The position numbers were made by a program, and so were the translations under genes. Shown piece after piece: positions 24,793 through 35,313 of a stretch of 50,622 nucleotides of DNA (positions within the stretch are counted from its first letter, which is position 1; each line of letters starts with the position of its first letter). Source of the stretch: Clostridia bacterium (GTDB lineage: Bacteria > Bacillota > Clostridia > Lachnospirales > Lachnospiraceae); contig SAAH01000014.1 in assembly GCA_009929525.1 (NCBI GenBank), positions 1-50,622 of the forward strand. The letters run 5' to 3'. The notes under the pieces are model-generated. The model made no database searches. It worked only from the letters and a program-made list of their open reading frames with translations, and was not told the DNA's origin.

Positions 24793-25311
24793 ATGGATAA
24801 AAAAGCGATTTTGTTTTGGGACAGTGGAGATACTTTAATAGAAGAAGATTCTGAGATCAGGCCTTCGGGAAGTCCGATCGTTCAAAAGGGGAATTTTCAT
24901 AAAAATGCTGATAAGGTATTGGAGAAACTTAAGGATAAAGGCTATAAGATGGCTCTGGTAGCGGATGGGTACAAGGAATCCTTTTCAAATCTATATGTGA
25001 AGACAGGAGTAAGCTGTTTTTTGGAGGCGTTGATCACATCAGAGGAGATTGGAGAATGTAAGCCTTCTAAAAACATGTTCCAGGCTGCTATGGATGCGTT
25101 GGGACTTGAGGATGAGGACAAACCTTATATTTATATGATCGGGAATAATCTGGAAAGAGATGTGGTTGGAGCAAATCGATTTGGGATTCATTCTGTGCTG
25201 ATGGATTGGTCTCCTAATTATCGGATGACACCGGAGACAGAGGAAGAGATACCGGAGTACAGGATACATAGTGCAGATGAGATCTGGAAGATCATTACAG
25301 AGGAAGGTTGA
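24793..25311 (+). CDS. HAD-family hydrolase
   Basis: 172 residues. Motif I is FWDSGDTLIEE, with the nucleophile Asp retained but Gly at the position of the second Asp of DxDGT, as in the DxG group of HAD enzymes. Motif II and III regions are less clear: VADGYKESF and CKPSKNMFQAA (with the motif III lysine), then the motif IV acidic pair in YMIGNNLERDVVGA, where Asn replaces one Asp. The substrate is unknown and the missing acids suggest weak or altered phosphatase activity. Start 24793 follows GGAG; two further in-frame starts lie upstream (24763, 24778). Confidence 0.82.
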   Translation: MDKKAILFWDSGDTLIEEDSEIRPSGSPIVQKGNFHKNADKVLEKLKDKGYKMALVADGYKESFSNLYVKTGVSCFLEALITSEEIGECKPSKNMFQAAMDALGLEDEDKPYIYMIGNNLERDVVGANRFGIHSVLMDWSPNYRMTPETEEEIPEYRIHSADEIWKIITEEG

Positions 25312-25320
25312 GGATAAAGA

Positions 25321-26052
25321 ATGATGAATAGAGATGTACCTTTGAAAAAATATGCGAAGAAGATGGAATATTCCTATACGATGGGAGCATTTCCTACGAT
25401 TGAATTGCTGAAAAATCAGCCACAGCATGTGCTGAAAGTGCTGCTTCATCCGGATATGAACAGCCAGACACAGCTTGATATCATCAGCGGCCTGTGTAAA
25501 GAAAATAATATTCCTCTTGAGAGAGCTGGAAAATCAGTTGAGAAATTAAGGGACAAAGAAAATATATTCGCCATCGGCGTATTTGAAAAATATGAGAATA
25601 CGATCGAGCCGGGAAAGAACCATGTGGTTCTGGTCAATCCAAGCGATATGGGAAATATGGGAACGATCATTCGGACAAGCATCGGATTTGGAATCGATAA
25701 CCTGGCGATCATTGAACCGGGAGTAGATGTGTTCAATCCTAAGGTAGTGCGGGCCTCTATGGGATCATTGTTTCAGTTGAACTTTTGCTATTTTGAAAGT
25801 TTTGAGGCGTATGCGGCGAAGGCGGGGGAGCGGAAGATGTATCCGTTTATGCTTAAGGGGGCAGTGCCATTGCAGGAGTTGAGGAGAGATAAGGATGAGA
25901 CGTTTTCGCTGATTTTTGGAAATGAAGCCACGGGGCTGGCGGACAGTTTTGCTGAGATCGGGCAGAGCGTGGTGATACGGCATACGGATCATATTGATTC
26001 GTTGAACCTGGCTCTGGCTACAGGAATCGGGATATACGAATTCACAAAATAA
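25321..26052 (+). CDS. SPOUT (TrmH/SpoU) RNA 2'-O-methyltransferase
   Basis: 243 residues. The knotted SPOUT domain occupies the C-terminal two thirds: motif 1 NMGTIIRTSIGFGIDNL with the catalytic Arg, motif 2 LIFGNEATGL, motif 3 HTDHIDSLNLALATGIGIYEF. The N-terminal 90 residues are an alpha-rich RNA-binding extension. It probably methylates tRNA or rRNA ribose; the exact target cannot be read. ATG 25321 follows GAGGATAAAG. It lies 9 bp after the HAD gene, and both may form one transcript. The palindromic repeat begins immediately after its stop codon. Confidence 0.9.
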   Translation: MMNRDVPLKKYAKKMEYSYTMGAFPTIELLKNQPQHVLKVLLHPDMNSQTQLDIISGLCKENNIPLERAGKSVEKLRDKENIFAIGVFEKYENTIEPGKNHVVLVNPSDMGNMGTIIRTSIGFGIDNLAIIEPGVDVFNPKVVRASMGSLFQLNFCYFESFEAYAAKAGERKMYPFMLKGAVPLQELRRDKDETFSLIFGNEATGLADSFAEIGQSVVIRHTDHIDSLNLALATGIGIYEFTK

Positions 26053-26189
26053 GATACGTGGGGACGGGGCTAATGTTTCATTTTTGAAGTTGGTTACGGT
26101 GGGGATACGAGTCCTTGAAAGAATATTGGCTGCTGCACATAAAAAGTGTGGCAGCCTTTTTGATACATAAGCCCCGTCCCCATGTTACA
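26053..26189. repeat. Palindromic repetitive element, copy 1
   Basis: 137-nt element nearly identical to 32726-32861. Ends are inverted: GGGGACGGGGCT near the left and AGCCCCGTCCCC near the right, 12 bp perfect. Inside is a terminator-like hairpin (GGCTGC/GCAGCC, 26128-26156, then five T). The element has no ORF. It resembles small non-autonomous REP/MITE-type elements with terminal GGGGACGG arms. It starts directly after the stop codon of the SPOUT gene and would also serve as its terminator. Confidence 0.85.
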
Positions 26190-26360
26190 AAATTTCCAGT
26201 CGAATTCCCCCCCATAAACTTAAAAAAATTCTGCTAATCATAAAAAAATAAAAAAATCATCTAAAATTTGCACAAATCCCATAAAATGCAAACTAAATTT
26301 TTGTAAAAAACCCATAAAAAATTTACAGATGTAACAAATCCGTCATATCTCCCCACAAAA

Positions 26361-26389
26361 TTGACAAATTTTTTTTACGGGAGTAAAAT
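26361..26389 (+). promoter_or_regulatory. Promoter of the F1Fo ATP synthase operon
   Basis: TTGACA (26361-26366), 17-nt spacer, TAAAAT (26384-26389). The 300-bp gap (26190-26493) is otherwise very AT-rich, with runs of A and T and no gene visible. The start of atpB is about 105 bp downstream of the -10 box. Confidence 0.7.
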
Positions 26390-26493
26390 TTGACGAACTT
26401 ATTAAATAACTTATTTTGCACTATTAAATAAGAAGAAATAAGGGAAATTAAGGAAAAAGAAAAGAAAAATCAAGCAGAAAGGGAGGGAGAAAA

Positions 26494-27177
26494 ACGGATC
26501 TTGCAAGTAAATTACTGGAAGAGTTAGAGTGTGAAACTGCATTTACGATACCGCTGTTTGGCGGCATTGAGATAGCAGAATCTGTGGTGGTCACGTGGGT
26601 CATCATGGCGGCGTTGACTTTGTTGTCTATATTTCTGGTGAGGGATTTACGAGTAGAGAACGTCAGTAAAAAACAGTTGGTTTTGGAGACTGTGATTGGC
26701 GGGATTTCCGATTTCTTCAAAGACATTCTAGGAGAAGAAGGGAAAGCGTACATCCCATATCTGATGTCAGTGGGAATCTATATTGGTATATCGAATCTGA
26801 TCGGTATATTAGGATTCAAACCACCAACAAAGGACATGAATGTGACAGCAGCGTTAGCGATCATGAGTATCTTACTTATCGAATTTGCCGGATTTCACAA
26901 AAAGGGAATGAAAGGCTGGCTCAAAAGCTTTGCACAGCCTACACCAGTGGTATTGCCTATCAATATTCTGGAGATATTTATTCGTCCGATTTCCCTGTGT
27001 ATGCGATTATTTGGTAACGTATTGGGCTCATTTGTAGTTATGGAACTGATCAAGACAATCGTTCCTTTGATCGTGCCTATTCCGCTGACATGTTATTTTG
27101 ATATATTTGACGGATTGATCCAGGCATATGTGTTTGTATTTTTGACCGCATTATTTATAAAAGAAGCGGTGGAATAA
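26494..27177 (+). CDS. atpB: F1Fo ATP synthase subunit a, apparently with ACG start codon
   Basis: 227 residues if started at 26494. Five to six membrane helices; the essential arginine helix is IFIRPISLCMRLFGNVLGSFVVMELI and the C-terminal helix ends VFVFLTALFIKEAVE. The frame from 26494 reads x-DLASKLLEELECETAFTIPLFGGIEIAESVVVTW, which is the expected N-terminus of clostridial subunit a, but no ATG, GTG or TTG is in frame before GTG 26584. GGGAGGG lies 6 nt before ACG 26494. Starting at 26584 would lose the conserved N-terminus and has no ribosome binding site. A point mutation or sequencing error (ATG to ACG) is possible. Confidence 0.85.
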   Translation, partial: TDLASKLLEELECETAFTIPLFGGIEIAESVVVTWVIMAALTLLSIFLVRDLRVENVSKKQLVLETVIGGISDFFKDILGEEGKAYIPYLMSVGIYIGISNLIGILGFKPPTKDMNVTAALAIMSILLIEFAGFHKKGMKGWLKSFAQPTPVVLPINILEIFIRPISLCMRLFGNVLGSFVVMELIKTIVPLIVPIPLTCYFDIFDGLIQAYVFVFLTALFIKEAVE

Positions 27178-27234
27178 TGAAAAAGAGTGTGACATCAGAA
27201 GTCACCAAATAAGGATGAAAAGGAGAAAATTATT

Positions 27235-27456
27235 ATGACATTAGTAGCAATCGGAGCAGCAATCGCAGTATTAACAGGTATAGGTGCAGGTATCGGTATC
27301 GGACTTGCAACAGGTAAAGCAGTAGACGCTATCGCAAGACAGCCAGAGGCAGAAAGCAAGATCAGCAAATCACTTCTTCTTGGATGTGCATTGGCAGAGG
27401 CAACCGCTATCTATGGTTTTGTTATCGGTCTTTTGATCATCTTCTTCCTGGGATAA
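27235..27456 (+). CDS. atpE: F1Fo ATP synthase subunit c
   Basis: 73 residues, two membrane helices joined by the polar loop ARQPEAESK. The ion-binding glutamate is in helix 2 (CALAEATAIYGF). Compared with sodium-binding c subunits, the helix-1 glutamine (GxGQG) is Ile and the residue after Glu is Ala instead of Ser, so the ring probably carries protons. The start has AAAGGAG upstream. It lies 57 bp after atpB. Confidence 0.96.
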   Translation: MTLVAIGAAIAVLTGIGAGIGIGLATGKAVDAIARQPEAESKISKSLLLGCALAEATAIYGFVIGLLIIFFLG

Positions 27457-27493
27457 GAGACAGAAAATACTTGGAAAGGAAGGTGAGTAAAGG

Positions 27494-27991
27494 GTGTTAA
27501 GGTTAGATATGAATCTGGTTTGGACAATCATCAATGTGATCATCCTCTACCTTTTACTAAAAAAATTCCTGATCAAACCTGTAACTGCTATCATGGAAAA
27601 AAGAGAGCAGATGATCAAGCAGGGTATGGAAAATGCCCGCAGCCAGGAAACTCAGGCACAGGAATTGAAAGACAAATATGAACAGGCTCTGGTATCAGCA
27701 AAAGAGGAATCCGCAGGGCTTGTGGAGAAAGCCAGAGAAAATGCGCAAAGAGAATATGACCGTATCCTCGAGGAAGCACAGACGCAGGCGAAGAAGATAG
27801 AATCCAGTGCCAGAAAAGATATGGAGCTGGACCGCGAGAAGGCTATGAAGGAAGTACAGTCAGAGGTGGCTGGACTTGCCATGTCCGCAGTATCACGTAT
27901 ATTGCAGGAAGGCACAGATGCCGGAAGCGATGATGCGCTTTATCAACAATTTTTGAAAAAAGCAGGTGAGGCTAATGACACAAACCGCTGA
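27494..27991 (+). CDS. atpF: F1Fo ATP synthase subunit b
   Basis: 165 residues: N-terminal membrane helix (LVWTIINVIILYLLLKKFL) and then one long charged coiled coil of about 120 residues that forms the stator stalk. GTG start at 27494 is preceded by GGAAGGTGAG; an internal ATG at 27509 (MNLVW) is the alternative. The C-terminus overlaps the start of atpH by 17 nt. Confidence 0.94.
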   Translation: MLRLDMNLVWTIINVIILYLLLKKFLIKPVTAIMEKREQMIKQGMENARSQETQAQELKDKYEQALVSAKEESAGLVEKARENAQREYDRILEEAQTQAKKIESSARKDMELDREKAMKEVQSEVAGLAMSAVSRILQEGTDAGSDDALYQQFLKKAGEANDTNR

Positions 27992-28478
27992 GCAGTATGG
28001 AAGAGTTCTCTATGAGATGCATGTTTCGACGGTGGATGTGAAAAGTCTGGAAGAGACTTTTTTAAAGGCTCCCGAGTTGGTGAAGGTACTGGATAATCCG
28101 GTCCTTGCCAAATCAAAAAAACATACGATCATAGAGAAAATATTTCCAATTAGTTTACATAATTTCATGAAGACAGTCAGTGACAACCGAAGGACAGCGA
28201 TGATATATGACATCGTGGAATCCTGGAAAAACTCCATGAGACGGGCGGCAGGGATCATATCAGCCACACTTTACTGTGTGCACGAACCTGATGAAACCCA
28301 GAAAGGTCAAATAGAAAAATTTGTCCGGGATACTTATGGAGCAAAGGGCGTGGAAATGACTGTCGAACATCGGCCGGATCTGATCGGAGGATTTGTACTG
28401 CGTATCGGAGACCGGGAATATGACTGGAGCCTGAAAGGCAGACTTCAGCAATTGCAGCAAAGATTGGTCCGGAGGTGA
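27975..28478 (+). CDS. atpH: F1Fo ATP synthase subunit delta
   Basis: 167 residues, soluble. N-terminal helical domain ([21 protein letters not shown]) and the typical C-terminal region with [31 protein letters not shown]. It joins the b stalk to the top of F1. ATG 27975 follows AGGTGAG; its stop overlaps the region just ahead of atpA. Confidence 0.94.
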   Translation: MTQTAEQYGRVLYEMHVSTVDVKSLEETFLKAPELVKVLDNPVLAKSKKHTIIEKIFPISLHNFMKTVSDNRRTAMIYDIVESWKNSMRRAAGIISATLYCVHEPDETQKGQIEKFVRDTYGAKGVEMTVEHRPDLIGGFVLRIGDREYDWSLKGRLQQLQQRLVRR

Positions 28479-28483
28479 AAGTA

Positions 28484-29989
28484 ATGAGCACAATCAGCTC
28501 AGAAGAGATTATTTCTATCCTGAAAGAAGAGATAGAGAATTATGATACCATGTGCCAGGACCAGGAAACTGGAAATGTCATCTGGGTGGGTGACGGTATC
28601 GCGACAATATATGGCATCGATCATGCGATGTATGGCGAGATCGTTACTTTTGAAAATGGTGAAAAAGGTATGGTACAGGACATCCGTAAAGATACGATCG
28701 GATGTATCCTGTTTGGAAAAGACACAGGGATCAAGGAAGGCACGAAAGTTGTCCGTACAAAGAGAAAAGCCGGAATCCCTGTAGGTGATGGATTTGTCGG
28801 AAGAGTTATTAATGCTCTCGGCGAACCGATCGATGGAAAAGGTTCCATCAAAGAAAATGATTATTATCCGGTTGAGCGTGAGGCTCCGGGAATCGTAGAA
28901 AGAAAATCAGTATCCGTTCCGTTGGAGACGGGAATCATGTCTATTGATTCTATGTTCCCTATCGGCCGTGGACAAAGAGAGCTTATCATCGGAGACAGAC
29001 AGACCGGTAAGACTTCTATTGCAGTGGACGCTATCCTGAACCAGAAGGGTAAGGATGTAGTTTGTGTCTACGTTGCGATCGGTCAGAAAGCATCAACGGT
29101 TGCGAAACTGGTCAATACACTGAGCAAGCATGACGCTATGGATTATACAGTAGTTGTAACGGCTACAGCCAGTGACTGTGCGCCGCTTCAGTATATCGCA
29201 CCTTATTCGGGAACTGCTATGGCAGAGTATTTTATGTATCAGGGAAAAGACGTACTGATCGTATATGATGATCTGTCAAAACATGCGGCAGCATACCGTG
29301 CCCTGTCCCTGCTCCTTGAGCGTTCTCCGGGACGTGAGGCTTATCCTGGAGATGTATTTTATCTGCATTCCAGACTGCTTGAACGTTCCAGCCGTCTGAG
29401 TGATGCACAGGGAGGCGGTTCTATCACAGCCCTTCCTATCATCGAGACACAGGCAGGAGATGTGTCGGCGTATATTCCGACAAATGTTATCTCCATCACA
29501 GATGGACAGATTTTCCTGGAAAGTGATCTCTTTAACTCAGGCATGAGACCCGCAGTAAATGTAGGACTTTCCGTATCCCGTGTTGGTGGGGCAGCTCAGA
29601 CAAAGGCTATGAAAAAAGCTTCCGGAAGTATCCGTATCGATCTGGCACAGTTCAGAGAGATGGAAGTATTTACCCAGTTCAGTTCCGATCTGGATGCATC
29701 CACAAAGGCACAGCTTGCCTATGGTAACTGCCTGATGGAACTTCTGAAACAGCCGCTTTGTCATCCGCTTTCCATGGCTCAGCAGGTCATCACACTGTGC
29801 GTGGCAACACATAAAGTCATGGTAGATATAGAGAAGAAAGAACTGAAAGCATTCCAGATGGATATGCTGCAGTATTTTGCTGATATGCACCCTGAGATCA
29901 TTCAGGAACTTAATGAGAAGAAAGTACTCAGTGACCAGCTGTCCGAACAGATCGTTGCTGTGGCTGAGGAATATAAGAAGAGCAGGTGA
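28484..29989 (+). CDS. atpA: F1Fo ATP synthase subunit alpha
   Basis: 501 residues. Walker A GDRQTGKT with K176, followed by IAVDAI; the alpha signature [22 protein letters not shown] is present. It is non-catalytic and regulatory in the alpha3-beta3 ring. ATG 28484 has GGAGGTG 6 nt upstream; a GTG at 28475 overlaps that site. Confidence 0.97.
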   Translation: MSTISSEEIISILKEEIENYDTMCQDQETGNVIWVGDGIATIYGIDHAMYGEIVTFENGEKGMVQDIRKDTIGCILFGKDTGIKEGTKVVRTKRKAGIPVGDGFVGRVINALGEPIDGKGSIKENDYYPVEREAPGIVERKSVSVPLETGIMSIDSMFPIGRGQRELIIGDRQTGKTSIAVDAILNQKGKDVVCVYVAIGQKASTVAKLVNTLSKHDAMDYTVVVTATASDCAPLQYIAPYSGTAMAEYFMYQGKDVLIVYDDLSKHAAAYRALSLLLERSPGREAYPGDVFYLHSRLLERSSRLSDAQGGGSITALPIIETQAGDVSAYIPTNVISITDGQIFLESDLFNSGMRPAVNVGLSVSRVGGAAQTKAMKKASGSIRIDLAQFREMEVFTQFSSDLDASTKAQLAYGNCLMELLKQPLCHPLSMAQQVITLCVATHKVMVDIEKKELKAFQMDMLQYFADMHPEIIQELNEKKVLSDQLSEQIVAVAEEYKKSR

Positions 29990-29993
29990 TGAC

Positions 29994-30902
29994 ATGGCAA
30001 ATGTGAAAGAAATACAGGACCGGATGAAAAGTATCCGTGATACCATGAAGATTACCAATGCGATGTACATGATTTCTTCGTCAAAGATGAAGAGAGCGAA
30101 AAAAGCTCTGGCAGATACAGAACCATATTTTTATGGGATGCAGGCGGCGATCAGCCGTATCCTTCGGCATGTGCCGGATATCGAGCATCGTTATTTTGAT
30201 GAACGTCCGGAAAAGAAGGGGAATGAACGCCGTATCGGACACATTGTTGTGACCGCAGATAAAGGTCTGGCGGGTGCTTATAACCACAATGTGCTGAAAA
30301 TGGCAGAAGATCAGATCCTTGAGCCGGGACAGCATTCGCTGTACGTGCTGGGAGAACTGGGCCGTCAGTATTTTATGAAACGCCAGATGGAAGATGTGGA
30401 TCTGGATGTGGATTTTCGATATACCGTTCAAAAACCTTCCATGCATCGTGCCCGTATGATCGGGGAGAGGATGGTTTACGAATTCCTTGAGGGTAATCTG
30501 GATGAGATCCATATCATTTATACCAGTATGGAAAGTGCTGTATCCGTTGAGACACAGACACTCCAGCTCCTGCCGCTTAAGAAAAGGACCTTTGACAGCG
30601 GGCATCAAGCGGAAGTTCCGATGGATGTCCACCATGAGGAGATCATGCTGTTTCCTTCGGCAGATGCAGTCCTTGACAGTATCGTGCCTAATTATGTAGT
30701 GGGAACCATCTATGGATGTCTTGTGGAGTCTTATTCCAGCGAGCAAAATGCCCGTATGACGGCCATGGAGTCTTCCACTCGTAACGCAAAGGAGATGCTA
30801 AAATCTTTGTCCATCCAGTATAACCGGGCAAGACAGGCGGCGATCACTCAGGAGATCACAGAGGTAATCAGTGGTGCGAAAGCACAGAAAAACAAACATT
30901 AA
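29994..30902 (+). CDS. atpG: F1Fo ATP synthase subunit gamma
   Basis: 302 residues. N-terminal helix MANVKEIQDRMKSIRDTMKITNAMYMISSSKMKRA and C-terminal helix ARMTAMESSTRNAKEMLKSLSIQYNRARQAAITQEITEVISGA form the rotor shaft; the middle has the VVTADKGLAGAYNHNV block. ATG 29994 follows AGCAGGTGATG, 4 bp after the atpA stop. The open frame extends upstream into atpA, which is not used. Confidence 0.96.
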   Translation: MANVKEIQDRMKSIRDTMKITNAMYMISSSKMKRAKKALADTEPYFYGMQAAISRILRHVPDIEHRYFDERPEKKGNERRIGHIVVTADKGLAGAYNHNVLKMAEDQILEPGQHSLYVLGELGRQYFMKRQMEDVDLDVDFRYTVQKPSMHRARMIGERMVYEFLEGNLDEIHIIYTSMESAVSVETQTLQLLPLKKRTFDSGHQAEVPMDVHHEEIMLFPSADAVLDSIVPNYVVGTIYGCLVESYSSEQNARMTAMESSTRNAKEMLKSLSIQYNRARQAAITQEITEVISGAKAQKNKH

Positions 30903-32315
<1,413 letters not shown>

Positions 32316-32326
32316 GAGGGATGAAC

Positions 32327-32746
32327 ATGAACAGTAGTTTTTATGTTAGTATCCTTGCCAGTGATCATGTGTTTTATAAAGGCAGAGCAGAGACCATCAT
32401 TTTCCCGACTTATGACGGCGAACTTGCACTTTTGCCCCATCATGCAGATACGATTATCTCCATCATCGAGGGAGATATGCGTTTTCGCAGTGAGGACGGA
32501 ACATGGCATGAAGCCATTGTAGGACGGGGTTTTGCGCAGATGATCAATAACCGTGTGACTGTGCTGGTTGATACCGCTGAGAAGCCGGAAGAGATTGATG
32601 TTAAGAGAGCCGAGGAGGCAAAAGAGAGAGCCGAGGAACAACTGAGACAAAAGCAGAGTATGCAGGAATACTATGTGTCGAAAGCATCTTTGGCAAGAGC
32701 AATGACCAGACTTCGCGCCACGAGCGATACGAGGGGACGGGTCTAA
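32327..32746 (+). CDS. atpC: F1Fo ATP synthase subunit epsilon, C-terminus ending in a repeat element
   Basis: 139 residues. N-terminal beta sandwich with FPTYDGELALLPHHADTIISI and a C-terminal helical hairpin (EEIDVKRAEEAKERAEEQLRQ). ATG 32327 follows AGGAGG at 7 nt; ATG 32321 directly abuts that site. The last six codons (DTRGRV) and the stop come from the palindromic element at 32726-32861, so the natural C-terminus has been replaced. This is the tail of the second helix, so the effect is probably mild. Confidence 0.93.
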   Translation: MNSSFYVSILASDHVFYKGRAETIIFPTYDGELALLPHHADTIISIIEGDMRFRSEDGTWHEAIVGRGFAQMINNRVTVLVDTAEKPEEIDVKRAEEAKERAEEQLRQKQSMQEYYVSKASLARAMTRLRATSDTRGRV

Positions 32747-32861
32747 TGTTTCATTTTTGAAGTTGGGTACGATGGGGATACAAGTCCTTGAAAGAAAAAG
32801 GCTGCTACACAAAAAAAGTGCGGCAGCCTTTTTGGTATATAAGGCCCGTCCCCATGTTACA
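32726..32861. repeat. Palindromic repetitive element, copy 2
   Basis: 136 nt, about 90 percent like the copy at 26053-26189 by eye. Ends GGGGACGGGTCT and AGGCCCGTCCCC still pair with one G-U. The internal hairpin (32800-32828, then TTTTT) is a likely terminator for the atp operon. It lies exactly between the convergent atpC and ybaK genes and carries the stop codon of each. Confidence 0.85.
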
Positions 32862-33333
32862 CAGTGATATCTTCGAATTTGGCGTCAGTCACTGAAGCCA
32901 GGTCCAAAGGATCCAGGATGATGCTGGTTCCTATCCGGCCGCCGCTGACATATATGTTTTCGTATTTTTCCGCACTATTATGGATCACAGTAGGAAACAT
33001 TTTTTTCATGCCAAGGGGGCTGCATCCGCCCCGGACGTATCCGGTCACTTTTGTAATTTCCTTTACGGGAATCAACTCAATGGATTTTTCGTTGACTGCT
33101 TTGGCGGCAGTTTTTAGATTGACTTCATCTGCAATAGGAACAACAAATACATAATATTGGCGGCTTTTTCCCTGGGCTACAAGGGTTTTAAAGGACTGAT
33201 CCACAGGGGCGCCGGTTTTTTCGGCAGTGTGGAGACCATCTATAAAATTATCACATTCATACTGGAGCATCTCATAGGAGATGTGATTTTTGTCCAGAAT
33301 ACGCATAGCGTTTGTTTTTATTTCTTTTCCCAT
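32857..33333 (-). CDS. ybaK: Cys-tRNA(Pro) deacylase, YbaK/EbsC family
   Basis: 158 residues, full length for YbaK. Family blocks: TNAMRILDKNHISYEMLQYE, the lysine region TLVAQGKSRQYYVFVVPIADEVNLKTAAKAV, and the glycine-rich YVRGGCSPLGMKKMFPTVI. It removes Cys mis-attached to tRNA(Pro). ATG 33333 has GAGGTGATAAC upstream on the minus strand. Its TAA stop lies in the end of the repeat element shared with atpC. Confidence 0.93.
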   Translation of the reverse strand: MGKEIKTNAMRILDKNHISYEMLQYECDNFIDGLHTAEKTGAPVDQSFKTLVAQGKSRQYYVFVVPIADEVNLKTAAKAVNEKSIELIPVKEITKVTGYVRGGCSPLGMKKMFPTVIHNSAEKYENIYVSGGRIGTSIILDPLDLASVTDAKFEDITV

Positions 33334-33470
33334 ATGTTATCACCTCAAACCAGATTGTATACGTTTTCGAAAAAAATATCAACAAAATTTGTGAGAATAG
33401 TTTAGCGGAAACTGCCAAAAACGGAAAAAATAAAAAATAGGTCTGGACAAGAGAGAGAATGGAGCATATA

Positions 33471-33614
33471 ATGAGCCCAAGTCAAGAGAAGCAGGAAACA
33501 GTAAAAATTATTTACACATGCTTCGAAGGCAGTTGTTCCTTCAGTGAACAGTTGCAGGAGACGATTTCATTTCACATGATGCAGCAGTTCGGCTGCAGAA
33601 TTTCCAATTGTTGA
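33471..33614 (+). CDS. Small cysteine-containing protein, hypothetical
   Basis: 47 codons from ATG 33471 with GGAG 8 nt upstream. Four Cys (TCFEGSCSF, FGCRISNC). No signal peptide or membrane segment and no family I recognise. It lies 43 bp ahead of the Tad cluster and might be its first gene. The rest of the gap 33334-33470 holds nothing else I can support. Confidence 0.4.
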   Translation: MSPSQEKQETVKIIYTCFEGSCSFSEQLQETISFHMMQQFGCRISNC

Positions 33615-33657
33615 TAATTTATAAAAAATAAAAAGTGGGGAGTGATGCGGTATAATT

Positions 33658-34167
33658 GTGATTTTTTGCGCTCTTTTTTCTGGAATAGCAGCGATTATGG
33701 ATGCTAAGTGGGAAAAAGTCAGTAATTTGTGGATCCTGGGAGGGTGGGTCGTTAGCCTCTTGATCTGTGTTTTGGGAAGCTCGGATCAGAGTCTTTGGAT
33801 GTTTTTTGGAGGGACTCTGGTTCCTGTGTTAGTGCTCTTTCCGTTGTTTGTCTGCAGGATGCTGGGGACAGGAGATATTAAAGTATTTGCGGTTTTGGGA
33901 AGTGCGATGGGAATGAAAAATATCCTTTTATGCATAGGAATATCCTTTGCTTTGGGAGCAGTTGTCTCGATTCCCATTCTTATCTTTCGATGTAATGCCA
34001 AAGAACGATTTGTCTATTTTTTTACTTATCTGAACACGGTCTTTGCGACCGGAACATTTCCGCCGTATCTGGCGCCGGGGAAACGCCCGGAAAATATCCA
34101 TTTTGCAGTTATGATATTTTGCAGCGTGATGCTGCTTATGTTAGGAGGAACCATATATGAATCATGA
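33658..34167 (+). CDS. tadV: Prepilin peptidase A24 (TadV/CpaA-like), first copy
   Basis: 169 residues with about five membrane helices. The two aspartates of the A24 aspartic peptidases are visible: D in IMDAKWEKVSN near residue 15 and the G-T-G-D motif in MLGTGDIKVFA. It cleaves the leader of the Flp prepilin at the membrane. The start is GTG 33658 with a rather distant GGGGAG, so it is uncertain. The gene overlaps tadZ by 11 nt. Confidence 0.88.
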   Translation: MIFCALFSGIAAIMDAKWEKVSNLWILGGWVVSLLICVLGSSDQSLWMFFGGTLVPVLVLFPLFVCRMLGTGDIKVFAVLGSAMGMKNILLCIGISFALGAVVSIPILIFRCNAKERFVYFFTYLNTVFATGTFPPYLAPGKRPENIHFAVMIFCSVMLLMLGGTIYES

Positions 34168-35296
34168 ACGGGATATATTTGCAGTATGTGATCTGGAGGT
34201 GGACTATGCGTATCACTTTATGGAATATCTCAGCCGGAAGAAAAATATTCCCTTTGAAGTACGGGTGTTTACCAGTGCGGCTACCTTTTTGGAATTTGCC
34301 AAAGAGCATCCGGTGGAGCTCTTACTGATTTCGGAAAAGGCGATGTGCCGTGAAGTCCAGCAGCAGGAAATCGGCCAGATTATGATCTTGTCCGAGGGGG
34401 TTGTATCTGAGAATGGGATTGGGAAGAATATGCAGATAAATGCATCGGGAGGTGGATCGGGCATCGTAGGAAGTGAACAGGAAAATGAGATAAAAAATGA
34501 CCTGTACAATGGCATGAATAGCGAGATGGGAAACAGTATATTAAGCCAGCAGTATCCAAGTATCTACAAATATCAGTCTTCGGATAAGGTGATCCGTGAG
34601 GCATTGGCCTGTTATGGAGAAAAAAGAAAGGGAATGCCAAGACTGCTGCAGGTGCAAAAAAATAAGACGGAGCTGATCGGCATATATTCGCCGGTGGGAA
34701 GGACGATGAAGACTACTTTTGCGTTGACTTTGGGGCAGATGCTTGCCAGAAACAGTGCGGTCCTTTATCTGAATCTGGAGGAATATTCTGGTTTTGAATA
34801 CCTTCTGGGACAGACTTATGAACAGACGATGGGTGACCTGCTCTATTACCTGCGGCAGGATGTACCGAACCTGATGCTTCGCATGAGCGGCATGATACAG
34901 ACGATGAATAATCTGGATTTTGTCCCGCCGGTGCTGTCGCCGGGAGATATTCAGCATACATCTTTGCAGGAATGGCTTCGGCTTTTGCAGCAGATCATAG
35001 ACCAGAGCAGCTATGAAACTGTGATCCTGGATTTCGGTGACGGTGTGGAAGAACTATACCAGCTTTTAGAGCAATGTACCAGAATCTATATGCCGGTGAG
35101 GAGTGATCCGGTGTCGCAGGCGAAGATAAAACAGTTTGAAGATTCCGTTGAAAAAAGCGGCTGCAGTCGGGTAATGGATAAACTGAATAAGATCAAGCTG
35201 CCCTATCACAGGACGATCCGCAATGGAGCCGGGTATCTGGATGATCTTATCTGGAGTGAACTGGGAGATTATGTAAAGGAACTGATCAGGAATTAG
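34157..35296 (+). CDS. tadZ: TadZ/CpaE-like pilus localisation protein
   Basis: 379 residues. The N-terminal part is an atypical receiver-like domain (FAVCDLEVDYAYHFMEYLS and PVELLLISEKA), a middle linker of about 60 polar residues (around 85-130) follows, and then a ParA/MinD-like ATPase with a degenerate Walker A, IYSPVGRTMKTTFALTLG with K185, and DFGD in place of the switch region. TadZ positions the Tad machine at the cell pole or membrane. ATG 34157 is preceded by TTAGGAGG. Confidence 0.85.
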   Translation: MNHERDIFAVCDLEVDYAYHFMEYLSRKKNIPFEVRVFTSAATFLEFAKEHPVELLLISEKAMCREVQQQEIGQIMILSEGVVSENGIGKNMQINASGGGSGIVGSEQENEIKNDLYNGMNSEMGNSILSQQYPSIYKYQSSDKVIREALACYGEKRKGMPRLLQVQKNKTELIGIYSPVGRTMKTTFALTLGQMLARNSAVLYLNLEEYSGFEYLLGQTYEQTMGDLLYYLRQDVPNLMLRMSGMIQTMNNLDFVPPVLSPGDIQHTSLQEWLRLLQQIIDQSSYETVILDFGDGVEELYQLLEQCTRIYMPVRSDPVSQAKIKQFEDSVEKSGCSRVMDKLNKIKLPYHRTIRNGAGYLDDLIWSELGDYVKELIRN

Positions 35297-35313
35297 AAAG
35301 AGAGCGTAGATGG

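Noticed and set aside
26584-26586. GTG as the start of atpB
   Set aside because: No ribosome binding site and it would remove 30 conserved-looking residues that lie in frame upstream.
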